Below are positions 45,554 to 54,452 of a stretch of DNA of 64,000 nt, piece by piece (position 1 is the stretch's first letter; every line of letters begins with the position of its first letter). The notes under the pieces were generated by a model that worked only from the letters and a program-made list of their open reading frames with translations, was not told the origin of the DNA and did not search any database. The stretch covers positions 894,501 through 958,500 of the forward strand of contig NZ_CP073745.1 of assembly GCF_024397975.1 (NCBI RefSeq). Direction: 5' to 3'. The DNA comes from Bacterioplanoides sp. SCSIO 12839 (GTDB lineage: Bacteria > Pseudomonadota > Gammaproteobacteria > Pseudomonadales > Oceanobacteraceae). The position numbers and the translations under genes are program-made.

Positions 45554-46912
45554 TTAAATAACAACTTCATAACAGGGAGTGTATTCTCCCTGTATTTTCA
45601 TCCGGCCGTGATGAACCATCGCCGACAATAATTTGTCCATACCTTTCAGAATTTTAGGATCTCCGTGAATTTTGTAAGGCCCGTATTTTTCTACCCGTTT
45701 AATTCCCGTTGCTTTCACATTGCCAGCAACAATGCCGGAAAAAACCTGGCGCAAGTTGGCCGCCAGCTGATGCTGGGGCAGGTCATACGACAGCTCTATC
45801 GCCGCCATGTTGTCATGGGTTGGATCGAACGGTGTCTGGAACTTTTCGGCAATGGTTAATGACCAGTTATAAAAATACGCATCTTCAATTAAACGGCGGT
45901 ATTCGCGAACTTTTTCTGTGCCTTGTTTCATGGCGATTGCTACCGCAGCAGGATCATCAATAATCAGCTGGTAACGCTTTTGTGCCTCTGGCCCCAGGGT
46001 ATCGCCAATAAACTGGTCGATATCATTTAAATATTCACGTGATTGTTCTGGCCCGGTAATCACCAGTGGAAAAGGAATCGTTTGATTAGCTGGGTGAGAT
46101 AAAACACCCAATAAATACAGAATCTCTTCGGCTGTGCCCGGGCCACCCGGAAAAATCACAATGCCGTGTGCTAAACGCACAAAGGCTTCCAGACGTTTTT
46201 CAATATCCGGCAAAATGACCAGTTCATTCACAATCGGATTGGGGGCTTCGGTGGCAATAATACCGGGTTCGGTAATGCCGATATAACGGCCGTCACAAAG
46301 ATGTTGTTTAGCATGGCCAATGGTGGCGCCTTTCATGGGGCCTTTCATCGCGCCAGGGCCACAGCCGGTGCCGATATCCAAACCTCTAAGGCCTAATTGG
46401 TAACCCACATCTTTGGTGTACTGGTACTCGTGACGGGGAATGGAGTGGCCGCCCCAGCAGATGATCAGGTTGGATACGCTCTCTGGTTTCAGTGCATCGG
46501 CATTGCGTAACAGATGAAAGATGGCATTGGTGATATCTTCGCCATTGTTCAGGTCAAAGCGATGAGCATCAATAATGGAGTCTTGTGCGTATAACACATC
46601 TCTGAGCACGGCAAATAGCTGCTCGCGTACCCCGCGAATAATCTCGTCATCAACAAAGGCACTGTCTGGCGGTGACGTCAGTTTTAACACGATGCCACGC
46701 TCTTCCTGAGTGACTTCGATATTGAAGTCGCGGAATTCATTTTCCAGGTCGAGATAATCATCATTCTGACTCCCGGCACTGAGAACGGCATAACAGCAGC
46801 GACGGACGAGCTCATGAGTTGGGCCAGAAAAGTTTTTTAATTGCTGAATTTCGTAACGAGAAAGGACGCGAAGGTGTGTTTTGGGATGAATCACTTCGAT
46901 ATTACGTGTCAT
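45554..46912 (-). CDS. ppnN: Pyrimidine/purine nucleotide 5'-monophosphate nucleosidase PpnN (YgdH)
   Basis: Cleaves nucleoside monophosphates to base and ribose-5-phosphate; in E. coli it is stimulated by (p)ppGpp. 452 residues: N-terminal regulatory domain, central LOG/lysine-decarboxylase-like Rossmann domain with GGPGTAEEIL and GCGPGAMKGPMKG, and a C-terminal region. AAGGAA precedes the ATG. Follows the CBS gene by 12 nt. Confidence 0.93.
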   Translation of the reverse strand: MTRNIEVIHPKTHLRVLSRYEIQQLKNFSGPTHELVRRCCYAVLSAGSQNDDYLDLENEFRDFNIEVTQEERGIVLKLTSPPDSAFVDDEIIRGVREQLFAVLRDVLYAQDSIIDAHRFDLNNGEDITNAIFHLLRNADALKPESVSNLIICWGGHSIPRHEYQYTKDVGYQLGLRGLDIGTGCGPGAMKGPMKGATIGHAKQHLCDGRYIGITEPGIIATEAPNPIVNELVILPDIEKRLEAFVRLAHGIVIFPGGPGTAEEILYLLGVLSHPANQTIPFPLVITGPEQSREYLNDIDQFIGDTLGPEAQKRYQLIIDDPAAVAIAMKQGTEKVREYRRLIEDAYFYNWSLTIAEKFQTPFDPTHDNMAAIELSYDLPQHQLAANLRQVFSGIVAGNVKATGIKRVEKYGPYKIHGDPKILKGMDKLLSAMVHHGRMKIQGEYTPCYEVVI

Positions 46913-46924
46913 AACAATTCCTTT

Positions 46925-47506
46925 TTAAGCCCACAGTTCCATTGGGCCGTAATGGCTTAATACACGCAGAATATCCGTGCGTGTGATGATACCGGTCAAC
47001 AGGTTTTGTTCGTCAACAACCGGTAGAGCGCCAATGCGGTATTCCAGCAATGTTCGGGCACATTGACGGATATCTGCGTATTCTCCGATACACAAAACCG
47101 GGCGGCTGGCTAGTGTCAGAACACTGTCGTTCCAGGCAATGGAGGCTGATAATGATTGGTTTAATAAGTCACGGTCTGACAGCATGGCGCAGACAATCAG
47201 GTCTTCAGACACAACCGGAATATGATGAAATCCCGTGTTCTGCATGATTTCCCAGGCCTGACGTAGCGGTGCATCGCTATATATATACTGCACCTTGCGT
47301 TGCATGATATCGGCGACATACGCCACTGCCTGAGGCTGGTGCTGATGTTCACCCAGCGTTGCGTAAGATTCCTGTTGAGCATAGGCCTCGGTCGCGTGAT
47401 TAACAGCCGAGGTGGCAGAACTGGCATGAATTGGGTTGATGCGAAACCGCTCCGGAGTCATGGGGGTTTCCACCCTGCGACCCATATCGAACACAATCAG
47501 AGACAT
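46925..47506 (-). CDS. CBS-domain pair protein
   Basis: 193 residues from the ATG at 47506, chosen for CAGGAG 7 nt upstream. An N-terminal tail of about 75 residues precedes two CBS domains (about 78-130 and 140-190), with FHHIPVVSEDLIVCAMLSDR and IGALPVVDEQNLLTGIITR. CBS pairs bind adenine nucleotides and sense energy state. It precedes ppnN by 12 nt; a regulatory link to nucleotide turnover is inference. Confidence 0.85.
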   Translation of the reverse strand: MSLIVFDMGRRVETPMTPERFRINPIHASSATSAVNHATEAYAQQESYATLGEHQHQPQAVAYVADIMQRKVQYIYSDAPLRQAWEIMQNTGFHHIPVVSEDLIVCAMLSDRDLLNQSLSASIAWNDSVLTLASRPVLCIGEYADIRQCARTLLEYRIGALPVVDEQNLLTGIITRTDILRVLSHYGPMELWA

Positions 47507-47701
47507 ACTCAGCTCCTGCAACCTTAATGTTGTTATCTTAGGGCTGATTGTGGTGAATAACAAAATCTAACGTCAAAAGCTGATCAAAAGGTTATTATTC
47601 TTACTGCTCATACCGGTATTCTGAGAAAACAGGTATGGTGCGTGATTACTTTTGTCAGTGCTTTTATAGCCTATTAAAACGTTCAGACTATTTGGATCCT
47701 T

Positions 47702-48553
47702 ATGGAACGCGTATACCGTTTAACTATTTCATGCCCAGACCGTGTTGGGATTGTTGCTAAAGTTGGCCAGTTTTTTTCAGCGCATGGCGGCTGGATTGTG
47801 GAAGCGAATCATTATTCTGACCCGGTTAGCGGACGTTTTTTTATGCGTCACTGTATTCGTGCAGATTCATTGCCGTTCAACCTTGAACAGTTAAAAGCGG
47901 AATTTGCACCGATTGCCGACGAATTTGAGATGGACTGGCAGGTGAATGATTCAGGCCAGCCGAAAAAAGTAATTCTGATGGCGAGTAAAGAAAGCCATTG
48001 TCTGGTGGACTTATTACACCGCTGGCACAGCAAAGAGCTGCAGTGCGATATTCCGTGTGTCATTTCCAACCATGATGATTTACGTTCGATGGTGGAGTGG
48101 CATGGTATTCCGTTTTTCCATGTGCCAGTGGATAAAAATAACAAAGCGGAGCACTTTGCCCGGGTAAACGCCATTGTTGAAGAGCATCATGCCGATACCA
48201 TTGTGTTGGCTCGTTATATGCAGATTATTCCGCCTGAGTTGTGTGAACGTTATGCCGGTCAGGTGATTAATATTCACCACAGCTTCTTACCGTCGTTTGT
48301 TGGTGCTAAGCCGTATCATCAGGCGGCTGAGCGAGGAGTGAAGCTGATTGGTGCGACCTGCCATTATGTAACTCAAGAGCTGGATGCCGGGCCTATCATT
48401 GATCAGGATGTGATGCGCATCAGCCACACGAATACCGTTGAAGATATGGTTCGCCTGGGTAAAGACGTTGAGAAAATGGTGTTGGCGCGTGGTGTGCGAA
48501 GTCATCTGGAAGATCGGGTGTTGCTGCATGGCAATAAAACCATTGTGTTCTGA
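47702..48553 (+). CDS. purU: Formyltetrahydrofolate deformylase PurU
   Basis: Hydrolyses 10-formyl-THF to formate and THF, feeding formate-dependent purine synthesis and balancing one-carbon pools. 283 residues: N-terminal ACT domain (residues 1-80, RLTISCPDRVGIVAKVG) and C-terminal formyltransferase fold with INIHHSFLPSFVGAKPYHQA and GATCHYVT. Converges on the thiolase gene, with the second structured repeat in the gap. Confidence 0.95.
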   Translation: MERVYRLTISCPDRVGIVAKVGQFFSAHGGWIVEANHYSDPVSGRFFMRHCIRADSLPFNLEQLKAEFAPIADEFEMDWQVNDSGQPKKVILMASKESHCLVDLLHRWHSKELQCDIPCVISNHDDLRSMVEWHGIPFFHVPVDKNNKAEHFARVNAIVEEHHADTIVLARYMQIIPPELCERYAGQVINIHHSFLPSFVGAKPYHQAAERGVKLIGATCHYVTQELDAGPIIDQDVMRISHTNTVEDMVRLGKDVEKMVLARGVRSHLEDRVLLHGNKTIVF

Positions 48554-48570
48554 TTTTTCTACTGAGCACT

Positions 48571-48679
48571 CAACCACGACAGTATTTTCAGCCACACCTG
48601 ACTTAAGGAGCATCCCTGCACCCTGAGTCAGTCACGCCGCGTCCTGCGGCTGCTCTTGAAAACACGACCGTGTTTGTTG
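48571..48679. repeat. Structured palindromic repeat element, copy 2 (inverted)
   Basis: Read on the minus strand it follows the same order as copy 1: TTTTCA, A[TG]AGCA, a 5-bp hairpin with AGGA[CT] loop (here GCCGC-AGGAC-GCGGC, 48635-48649), a spacer, CAGGGATG (48611-48618), a tail ending GGC, then TGAAAA. Outer arms 48571-48590 and 48657-48679 still pair partly. Internal sequence differs from copy 1 except at those blocks, so shape is conserved more than sequence. Confidence 0.7.
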
Positions 48680-48701
48680 CTTAGTCACTTATTGGTGACA
48701 T

Positions 48702-48738
48702 AAAAAACGGGCGCTACCTGAGTAGCGCCCGTTTTTTA
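48702..48738. terminator. Terminator between purU and the thiolase gene
   Basis: AAAAAACGGGCGCTAC pairs with GTAGCGCCCGTTTTTT. Usable from both directions; 20 nt past the thiolase stop. Confidence 0.9.
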
Positions 48739-48757
48739 TAAGAGCAAAGAACTCTAC

Positions 48758-49945
48758 TTACAGCAGTTCGATTGTGATAGCAGTTGCTTCACCACCACCG
48801 ATACACAGAGCAGCCAGACCTTTGGTACCGCCGGTGTTTTTCAGGGCGTTCATCAGGGTCACGATTAAACGAGAACCAGTAGAACCAACTGGGTGACCTT
48901 GAGCACAAGCACCGCCGTAGATGTTTACTTTTTCTGCGTCTAAGCCCAGCTCGTCGATTGGCATCATTGCAACCATGGCAAATGCTTCGTTGATCTCGAA
49001 GATATCAACGTCGTCTTTCGTCCAGCCAGATTTTTCCAGAACACGCTCAATAGCGCCAACCGGAGCCATGGTGAACTCAGATGGGTGTTGAGACTGAGTG
49101 CTGTGAGCAACAATGCGAGCAACCGGCTTAACACCTTTGGCTTCTGCCGCGCTTTCACTCATCAGAACCAGTGCAGAGGCACCGTCAGAGATAGAAGAAG
49201 CGTTCGCTGCGGTTACCGTACCGTCTTTAGCGAAAGCCGGGCGCAGTGTTGGGATTTTTTCGATGTTAGCGTTGAAAGGCTGCTCATCGTTATCAACAAC
49301 GGTTTCGCCTTTACGGGTTTTAACCGTAACGGGAACGATTTCAGCAGTGTTCAGGCCTTCCTCGATGGCTTTCTTTGCGCGAGTCAGAGAGCGGATGGCG
49401 TATTCATCCATTTGCTCACGGGTGTAGCCTTTTTTGTCAGCCACTTCCTGAGCGAAAGCGCCCATCAGTTTGCCGGTTTCAGCGTCTTGTAAACCATCCA
49501 GGAACATATGATCCTGAGGTGCCTGGCCTGCACCCATGCGGAAGCCAGTACGCGCGCCTTCCAATACGTAAGGAGCGTTAGACATTGATTCCATACCGCC
49601 TGCAACAGCAATCTCTACAGAACCTGCTTTGATCATGTCATGTGCAAACATCGTTGCACGCATACCAGAGCCACACAATTTGTTGATGGTGGTTGCTGCT
49701 GTGGCGTCTGGTAAGCCAGCTTTACGCATTGCCTGACGGGCTGGGCCTTGTTTCATGCCTGCAGGTAATACGCAGCCCATGGTGACATCTTCAACATCTT
49801 CTTTGTTGATACCAGCGCGTTGAATGGCTTCTTCAATAGCAATAGCACCCAGATCAACAGCAGGAACACTGCTCAGGCTTCCCATAAAACCACCCATTGG
49901 TGTGCGAGCACCGCTGGCAATCACAACAGAATCTTGTTTCGACAT
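48758..49945 (-). CDS. Acetyl-CoA acetyltransferase (thiolase)
   Basis: 395 residues from the ATG at 49945, preceded by AGGAG at 8 nt. Thiolase II-type fold with catalytic Cys91 in KLCGSGMRA, EINEAFA, GGACAQGHPVGSTGSR and the final CIGGGEATAITIE. It condenses or cleaves acetoacetyl-CoA, working in ketone, PHA or short-chain fatty acid pathways. Codon use is strongly biased, as in the downstream dehydrogenases, suggesting high expression. Confidence 0.94.
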   Translation of the reverse strand: MSKQDSVVIASGARTPMGGFMGSLSSVPAVDLGAIAIEEAIQRAGINKEDVEDVTMGCVLPAGMKQGPARQAMRKAGLPDATAATTINKLCGSGMRATMFAHDMIKAGSVEIAVAGGMESMSNAPYVLEGARTGFRMGAGQAPQDHMFLDGLQDAETGKLMGAFAQEVADKKGYTREQMDEYAIRSLTRAKKAIEEGLNTAEIVPVTVKTRKGETVVDNDEQPFNANIEKIPTLRPAFAKDGTVTAANASSISDGASALVLMSESAAEAKGVKPVARIVAHSTQSQHPSEFTMAPVGAIERVLEKSGWTKDDVDIFEINEAFAMVAMMPIDELGLDAEKVNIYGGACAQGHPVGSTGSRLIVTLMNALKNTGGTKGLAALCIGGGEATAITIELL

Positions 49946-50492
49946 GCGTTTTTCTCCTGATATCGGTATCAAAATTTGCCCGACATCTTAGATGAAGGTC
50001 GAATAAATTCACAGCCTGTTAGTGGCCAGACTGACAATCCTGAGGACAGGCACTTGTGAAATAAAAGATACAAACTGTAAAGGCGAAGTGTTTACTAACC
50101 ACGACTCCCTCACTGTTTCAGGAATAAATCATTGCGAGGGCTGGTTCTCTGATGAAAATCAGGCACAATGCTGTTACGAACGGATACAAAAGATAGGGTG
50201 TTATTCTGCCGAATCATACTTTCGAGTGATGAGGGGGAGTAGGGGCCAGATTATAGTCATCCCATAACTTCCGGATGGATTTAGGTTCGGAAGGTTCTAA
50301 TAAAAATAAACGGGTAACAATTATGGTTAAGAAAGCATTTCTCAACCGTCCAGAAAATCACTTCTTACAGGTTAACTGTGCAGTTGTGATGAATGCTTTT
50401 TTCCAAAAGTTGACTCTTTATTCTTAAGCGCCCTTTAAGTCACTGCTCTGCACTGACTGATCGTTTGGCAGCTGAATAACGAGGGAAAGTAA
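49946..50492. other. 547-nt intergenic region between the thiolase and DUF1302 genes
   Basis: It holds the thiolase Shine-Dalgarno and presumably two divergent promoters. The only promoter-like pair seen for the plus strand is TTGACT (50410-50415) followed at 17-18 nt by CTTTAA/TTTAAG. A 6-bp hairpin, CTTCCG/CGGAAG, occurs near 50270-50292. An 81-codon ORF (50022-50267) lacks a Shine-Dalgarno and is not called. Confidence 0.45.
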
Positions 50493-52448
50493 ATGAAGAA
50501 AATAACAAAGAAAGGTTTACGCTCTATGAAGAAATTGCCTTTGGCACTGGCTGTGTCAGCTCTTTCGGTTTCAACCGCGCAAGCGGTGGAATTTAATTTC
50601 GGCGATATCACCGCACAGTGGGACAACACGGTCAGTTATGGTGTCGGCTGGCGTGTTGAAGACCGCGACGAAGGTCAGATTATGGCCGGAAACGGTGCCG
50701 CGGTTGGTGAAACAACTTCTGGCTCTTCATACAATTACGACGATGGAACCTTAAATTACGATAAGGGTGATATTTACACTAATGTGGTGAAATGGAGCTC
50801 AGATCTGGAAATCAGTTATCAAAACTACGGTGGTTTCTTCCGTGCTCGTGCTTATTATGACACGGCAATTATGGATGAAGATCCAGAGTTCAAAGCCTAT
50901 AACGACGATACCAAAGAACGTGCGGGTGCTGATGTTGAATTATTAGATGCATACTTGTGGGCGGATTATTACATTGGTGATACTCCGGTCAGCTTCCGGG
51001 TTGGTCGTCAGGTGGTGAGCTGGGGTGAATCGACCTTTATTCAAGGTGGTATTAACAGCATCAACCCGGTTGACGCATCAGCATTCCGTAAGCCTGGTGC
51101 TGAAGTAAAAGAAGGCCTGTTGCCTGTCAATATGCTTTATACCTCTATTGGCCTGACAGCTGACGTTACGTTAGAAGCCTTTTATCAGCTCGAGTGGGAA
51201 AAAACCCGTATTGACCCTTGTGGCACTTTCTTCTCAACCGTTGATTTCGTCGCGGATGGTTGTGGCCCTGTTGTGCTTGGTGGCACTGAAGCAGAGCAGG
51301 TTTATATTGCTCTTCGTGAGCAAGAGATTGCTGACGGTACACCGCGGAGTCAACAGACAAGCCCAATCACTGATCGCTTGAGTGATGATGAACCAAAAGA
51401 TTCTGGGCAATACGGTCTAGCGCTGCGTTGGTATTCTGAAGCACTGGGTGATACCGAGTTTGGTTTTTACCACATGAATATCCACAGTCGCTTACCTTAT
51501 ATTAATGGTGCGGTGACTAACTACGATACTCTGGGGCTGGTAACAGGCACACGTGGCGGTCAAGTTAACCAAGATGCAACGTATGATACTTTCAGACCGT
51601 TGTATCAAATTGCTTACCCAGAAGATTTACAAATCTCTGGTGTTTCGTTTGCCACCAGTACAGAAGGTGGAGCGTCGATTTCCGGTGAAATCAGCTACAA
51701 GCCAGACTCTCCGGTTCAATGGAATGCGTTTGAAGTTCTGTTAGCGGGTAATGGTGCGCCATGGAGTCGTTTATACCAGCAGCGTGCTGCAGAAGTTGGT
51801 GGTAATGAAGCTTCTTTATTTGGTGAAGTAGCGCAAGGCTATGATGAGTTGGATATCTGGCAAGCTCAGATGACGTTTATCAAGTTCTATGATCAGGTAT
51901 TAGGTGCTGACCGTATCTCATTGGTATCTGAAATTGGCATGACCTATGTGGATGACTTACCGGATAGTGATGATGCTCGTTATGGTCGCTCAGGTGCTTA
52001 CGGTATTGGTAATAACGAAGGTGTTTTCTTCTTTGAAGATGGGCTGCTGGGCAGTGTCTTCCCTGCAGATAAGGATTACTGTACTGCAGATGAAATTGTT
52101 AGTGACACACCTAATACAACCAAAAATGCCAATACCTCCTACTGTAATGACGAAGGTTATGTAAACGAGCTGTCTGGTGGTATTCGTGTTCGTGCGACCA
52201 TGGACTTTAACAATGCCTTTGCAGGTATCAACGTATCGCCTCGTGTATCGCTTGCTTATGACCAGGGCAATGGCCCAGAGCCAGGCTCACAATTTATCGA
52301 TGATCGTCTGACAACAGCTCTGTCGGTATCGTTTGTGTATCAGAACCGCACTTCGGTTGATATTGGTTACACCAACTTCAGTGGTGGTGACTACAACGTC
52401 CTGAAAGATCGCGACAACGTTACCTTATCTGCTAAATATTCATTCTAA
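50493..52448 (+). CDS. DUF1302 outer-membrane protein
   Basis: 651 residues; GAGGG lies 7 nt before the ATG. Signal peptide ends STAQAVEF. The rest is beta-strand-rich with repeated aromatic/Gly pattern, VSFRVGRQVVSWGES, and a terminal LSAKYSF with the C-terminal Phe of outer-membrane barrels. DUF1302 proteins are porin-like and usually paired with DUF1329, as here; they are linked to export or uptake of hydrophobic compounds. No RND pump gene is adjacent. Confidence 0.9.
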   Translation: MKKITKKGLRSMKKLPLALAVSALSVSTAQAVEFNFGDITAQWDNTVSYGVGWRVEDRDEGQIMAGNGAAVGETTSGSSYNYDDGTLNYDKGDIYTNVVKWSSDLEISYQNYGGFFRARAYYDTAIMDEDPEFKAYNDDTKERAGADVELLDAYLWADYYIGDTPVSFRVGRQVVSWGESTFIQGGINSINPVDASAFRKPGAEVKEGLLPVNMLYTSIGLTADVTLEAFYQLEWEKTRIDPCGTFFSTVDFVADGCGPVVLGGTEAEQVYIALREQEIADGTPRSQQTSPITDRLSDDEPKDSGQYGLALRWYSEALGDTEFGFYHMNIHSRLPYINGAVTNYDTLGLVTGTRGGQVNQDATYDTFRPLYQIAYPEDLQISGVSFATSTEGGASISGEISYKPDSPVQWNAFEVLLAGNGAPWSRLYQQRAAEVGGNEASLFGEVAQGYDELDIWQAQMTFIKFYDQVLGADRISLVSEIGMTYVDDLPDSDDARYGRSGAYGIGNNEGVFFFEDGLLGSVFPADKDYCTADEIVSDTPNTTKNANTSYCNDEGYVNELSGGIRVRATMDFNNAFAGINVSPRVSLAYDQGNGPEPGSQFIDDRLTTALSVSFVYQNRTSVDIGYTNFSGGDYNVLKDRDNVTLSAKYSF

Positions 52449-52481
52449 ATAAGAAAAACAGGAATTTGAGGTTTAACAACC

Positions 52482-53849
52482 ATGTTAAAACAACAGTATA
52501 AAACCTTAGGCAGCGCAATTGCGCTGTCCCTGATGGTTACTGCAGCTAACGCAGCTGTTACTCCGGAAAAAGCGGCGGAATTGGGTAAATCTCTGACACC
52601 TATGGGTGCTGAGATGGCTGGTAATGGTGGAGACATTCCTGCATGGACAGGTGGTATCACCGAATTTCCGGCTGGTTTCACCCAGGGGGATGATCGCCTG
52701 GTTGATCCGTTCCCGAATGATAAGCCTAAGTTTGAAATAACCGCGGCGAATTACAAAGAATATGCTGACAAGTTGACCGATGGTCAGAAGGCGATGTTTG
52801 AAAAGTATCCGGAAACCTATCGTATGCCGGTGTACGAAACGCGTCGTTCATCGGGCTACCCGGATAAAATCTACGAAGTAAATAAAAAGAATGCGGTTGA
52901 GACCAGTTTGATTGCCGGTGGTAATGGCATGGAAAACTACGTGGAAGGTGTGGCTTTCCCAATTCCTTCTACCGGCCTGGAAGTCATCTGGAACCACATC
53001 GTGCGTTACCGTGGTGGCTCGGTGACTCGTATCGCGGGTCAGGCGACACCACAGGCAAATGGTGATTATCAGCTGGTTCGTTTTAAGGATGAGTTTACTT
53101 TCCGCAATAAACTGAAAGACTTTGATCCATCAAAAGACAGCAACGTTTTGTTCTACTTCAAACAGGATGTTGTTTCTCCGGCACGTCTGGCAGGTAACGT
53201 ACTGTTGGTTCACGAAACACTGGACCAAGTAAAAGAACCACGTAAAGCCTGGGTTTACAATGCCGGTCAGCGTCGTGTTCGTCGTGCTCCTCAGGTCGCT
53301 TACGATGGCCCGGGTACAGCATCTGATGGCATGCGTACTTCCGATAACTTCGATATGTACAATGGTGCACCGGATCGTTACGACTGGAAACTGATAGGCA
53401 AGCAAGAATTGTATATCCCATACAATGCTTACAAGCTGAACAGTGAAAACGTTAAATATGATGAGATCATTCAGGCTGGTCATATTAATCAGGACCTGAC
53501 TCGTTATGAATTACACCGTGTGTGGAAAGTTGAAGCGACCCTGAAAGATGGCAAGCGTCACATCTATGGCAAGCGTGTATTCTATATTGATGAAGATACC
53601 TGGCAGGCATCAGCTATTGATCACTTCGATGGTCGTGGTGAGCTGTGGCGTGTGGCAGAAGCACATAACCTGATGTTCTACGATGCGAAAGTACCTTGGT
53701 ACGCTGTTGAAACTCTGTATGATCTAAACTCTGGTCGTTATTTAGTTATGGGTCTGGATAACGAAGAAGACAGCTCTTATAAATTTGGTTTCGAGCGTAA
53801 TTCGAAAGACTATACCCCAGCTGCATTACGTCGCTCAGGTCGTCGTTAA
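52482..53849 (+). CDS. DUF1329 exported protein
   Basis: 455 residues, signal peptide to about AANAAV. Full-length DUF1329 domain with LTPMGAEMAGNGGDIPAWTGG near the N-terminus and KRVFYIDEDTWQASAIDHFDGRGELW near the C-terminus. The family adopts a LolA/LolB-like lipid-binding fold and acts with DUF1302 barrels. 33 nt after the DUF1302 gene; tandem terminators follow. Confidence 0.92.
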   Translation: MLKQQYKTLGSAIALSLMVTAANAAVTPEKAAELGKSLTPMGAEMAGNGGDIPAWTGGITEFPAGFTQGDDRLVDPFPNDKPKFEITAANYKEYADKLTDGQKAMFEKYPETYRMPVYETRRSSGYPDKIYEVNKKNAVETSLIAGGNGMENYVEGVAFPIPSTGLEVIWNHIVRYRGGSVTRIAGQATPQANGDYQLVRFKDEFTFRNKLKDFDPSKDSNVLFYFKQDVVSPARLAGNVLLVHETLDQVKEPRKAWVYNAGQRRVRRAPQVAYDGPGTASDGMRTSDNFDMYNGAPDRYDWKLIGKQELYIPYNAYKLNSENVKYDEIIQAGHINQDLTRYELHRVWKVEATLKDGKRHIYGKRVFYIDEDTWQASAIDHFDGRGELWRVAEAHNLMFYDAKVPWYAVETLYDLNSGRYLVMGLDNEEDSSYKFGFERNSKDYTPAALRRSGRR

Positions 53850-53867
53850 CAGACTGGTTGATGAAAC

Positions 53868-53899
53868 AAAAAAACGGATGCCTCGGCATCCGTTTTTTT
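53868..53899. terminator. Rho-independent terminator after the DUF1329 gene
   Basis: AAAAAAACGGATGCC pairs with GGCATCCGTTTTTTT over 15 bp; bidirectional. Confidence 0.9.
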
Positions 53900-53906
53900 A
53901 TGGGGG

Positions 53907-53950
53907 CTAGGGTACCTCTGAATTATTCGGAGGTGCCCTAGTTTTTCTTA
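53907..53950 (+). terminator. Second terminator-like hairpin
   Basis: CTAGGGTACCTC and GAGGTGCCCTAG pair at 11 of 12 positions (the last a possible G-U), followed by TTTTTCTT. It lies 7 nt before the stop of the convergent barrel-protein gene and backs up the terminator at 53868. Confidence 0.6.
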
Positions 53951-53956
53951 GGCTAT

Positions 53957-54442
53957 TCAGAAGTGGATAACGCCACCTAACTGATACACGGTTGTTGCAT
54001 CTTTGTTGATGTATTCCGCGCGCATAGAAAAGTGTGGTGTTAACTGAAAAGCGCCGCCAGCTCCAAGGAATAATCCATCATCATCACCAAAGTCCAGACC
54101 TAAACGTGCCAGAACAGACAAACGAGGGTCAATTTCTGGCAGAGTTTTCTGCAACAAGCCCGATACCCACAGACCATTAATATCTTCGTTATCAAAAAAG
54201 TCATCCGTTTGGCTGTAGCCGACTTCCAGATAAGTATTGATCTGATCCATATCGTTATCGAATTCATAACCCGCGAACAAGCCAACGCCATTGGCATCCA
54301 GATCACGGCCACCAAAAGGTGAGTCGATTACATTATGGGTCAAATTGGCACCAACATAGAGTTTGCTGATATCCAAAGATGGTTGTTCTGCGTGTAGGCA
54401 AGTCGTGGTCAGTAACAAGCTGACGCATAATATTTTTTTCAT
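53957..54442 (-). CDS. Small outer-membrane beta-barrel protein
   Basis: 161 residues, signal peptide to LHAEQP, then eight alternating amphipathic strands ending GGVIHF with terminal Phe. Fits the OmpA/OmpX-like or porin_OMP_beta-barrel class. Function unknown. 10 nt after srkA. Confidence 0.72.
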   Translation of the reverse strand: MKKILCVSLLLTTTCLHAEQPSLDISKLYVGANLTHNVIDSPFGGRDLDANGVGLFAGYEFDNDMDQINTYLEVGYSQTDDFFDNEDINGLWVSGLLQKTLPEIDPRLSVLARLGLDFGDDDGLFLGAGGAFQLTPHFSMRAEYINKDATTVYQLGGVIHF

Positions 54443-54452
54443 TGTAATCTCC

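Noticed and set aside
50022-50267. 81-codon ORF with six cysteines in the thiolase-DUF1302 gap
   Set aside because: GTG start without a Shine-Dalgarno, no recognisable domain, and unstructured coding signal; most likely a chance ORF.
50323-50427. 34-codon ORF (MVKKAFLNRP...) as a leader peptide for the DUF1302 gene
   Set aside because: No Shine-Dalgarno and no terminator or antiterminator following it, unlike the EamA leader.
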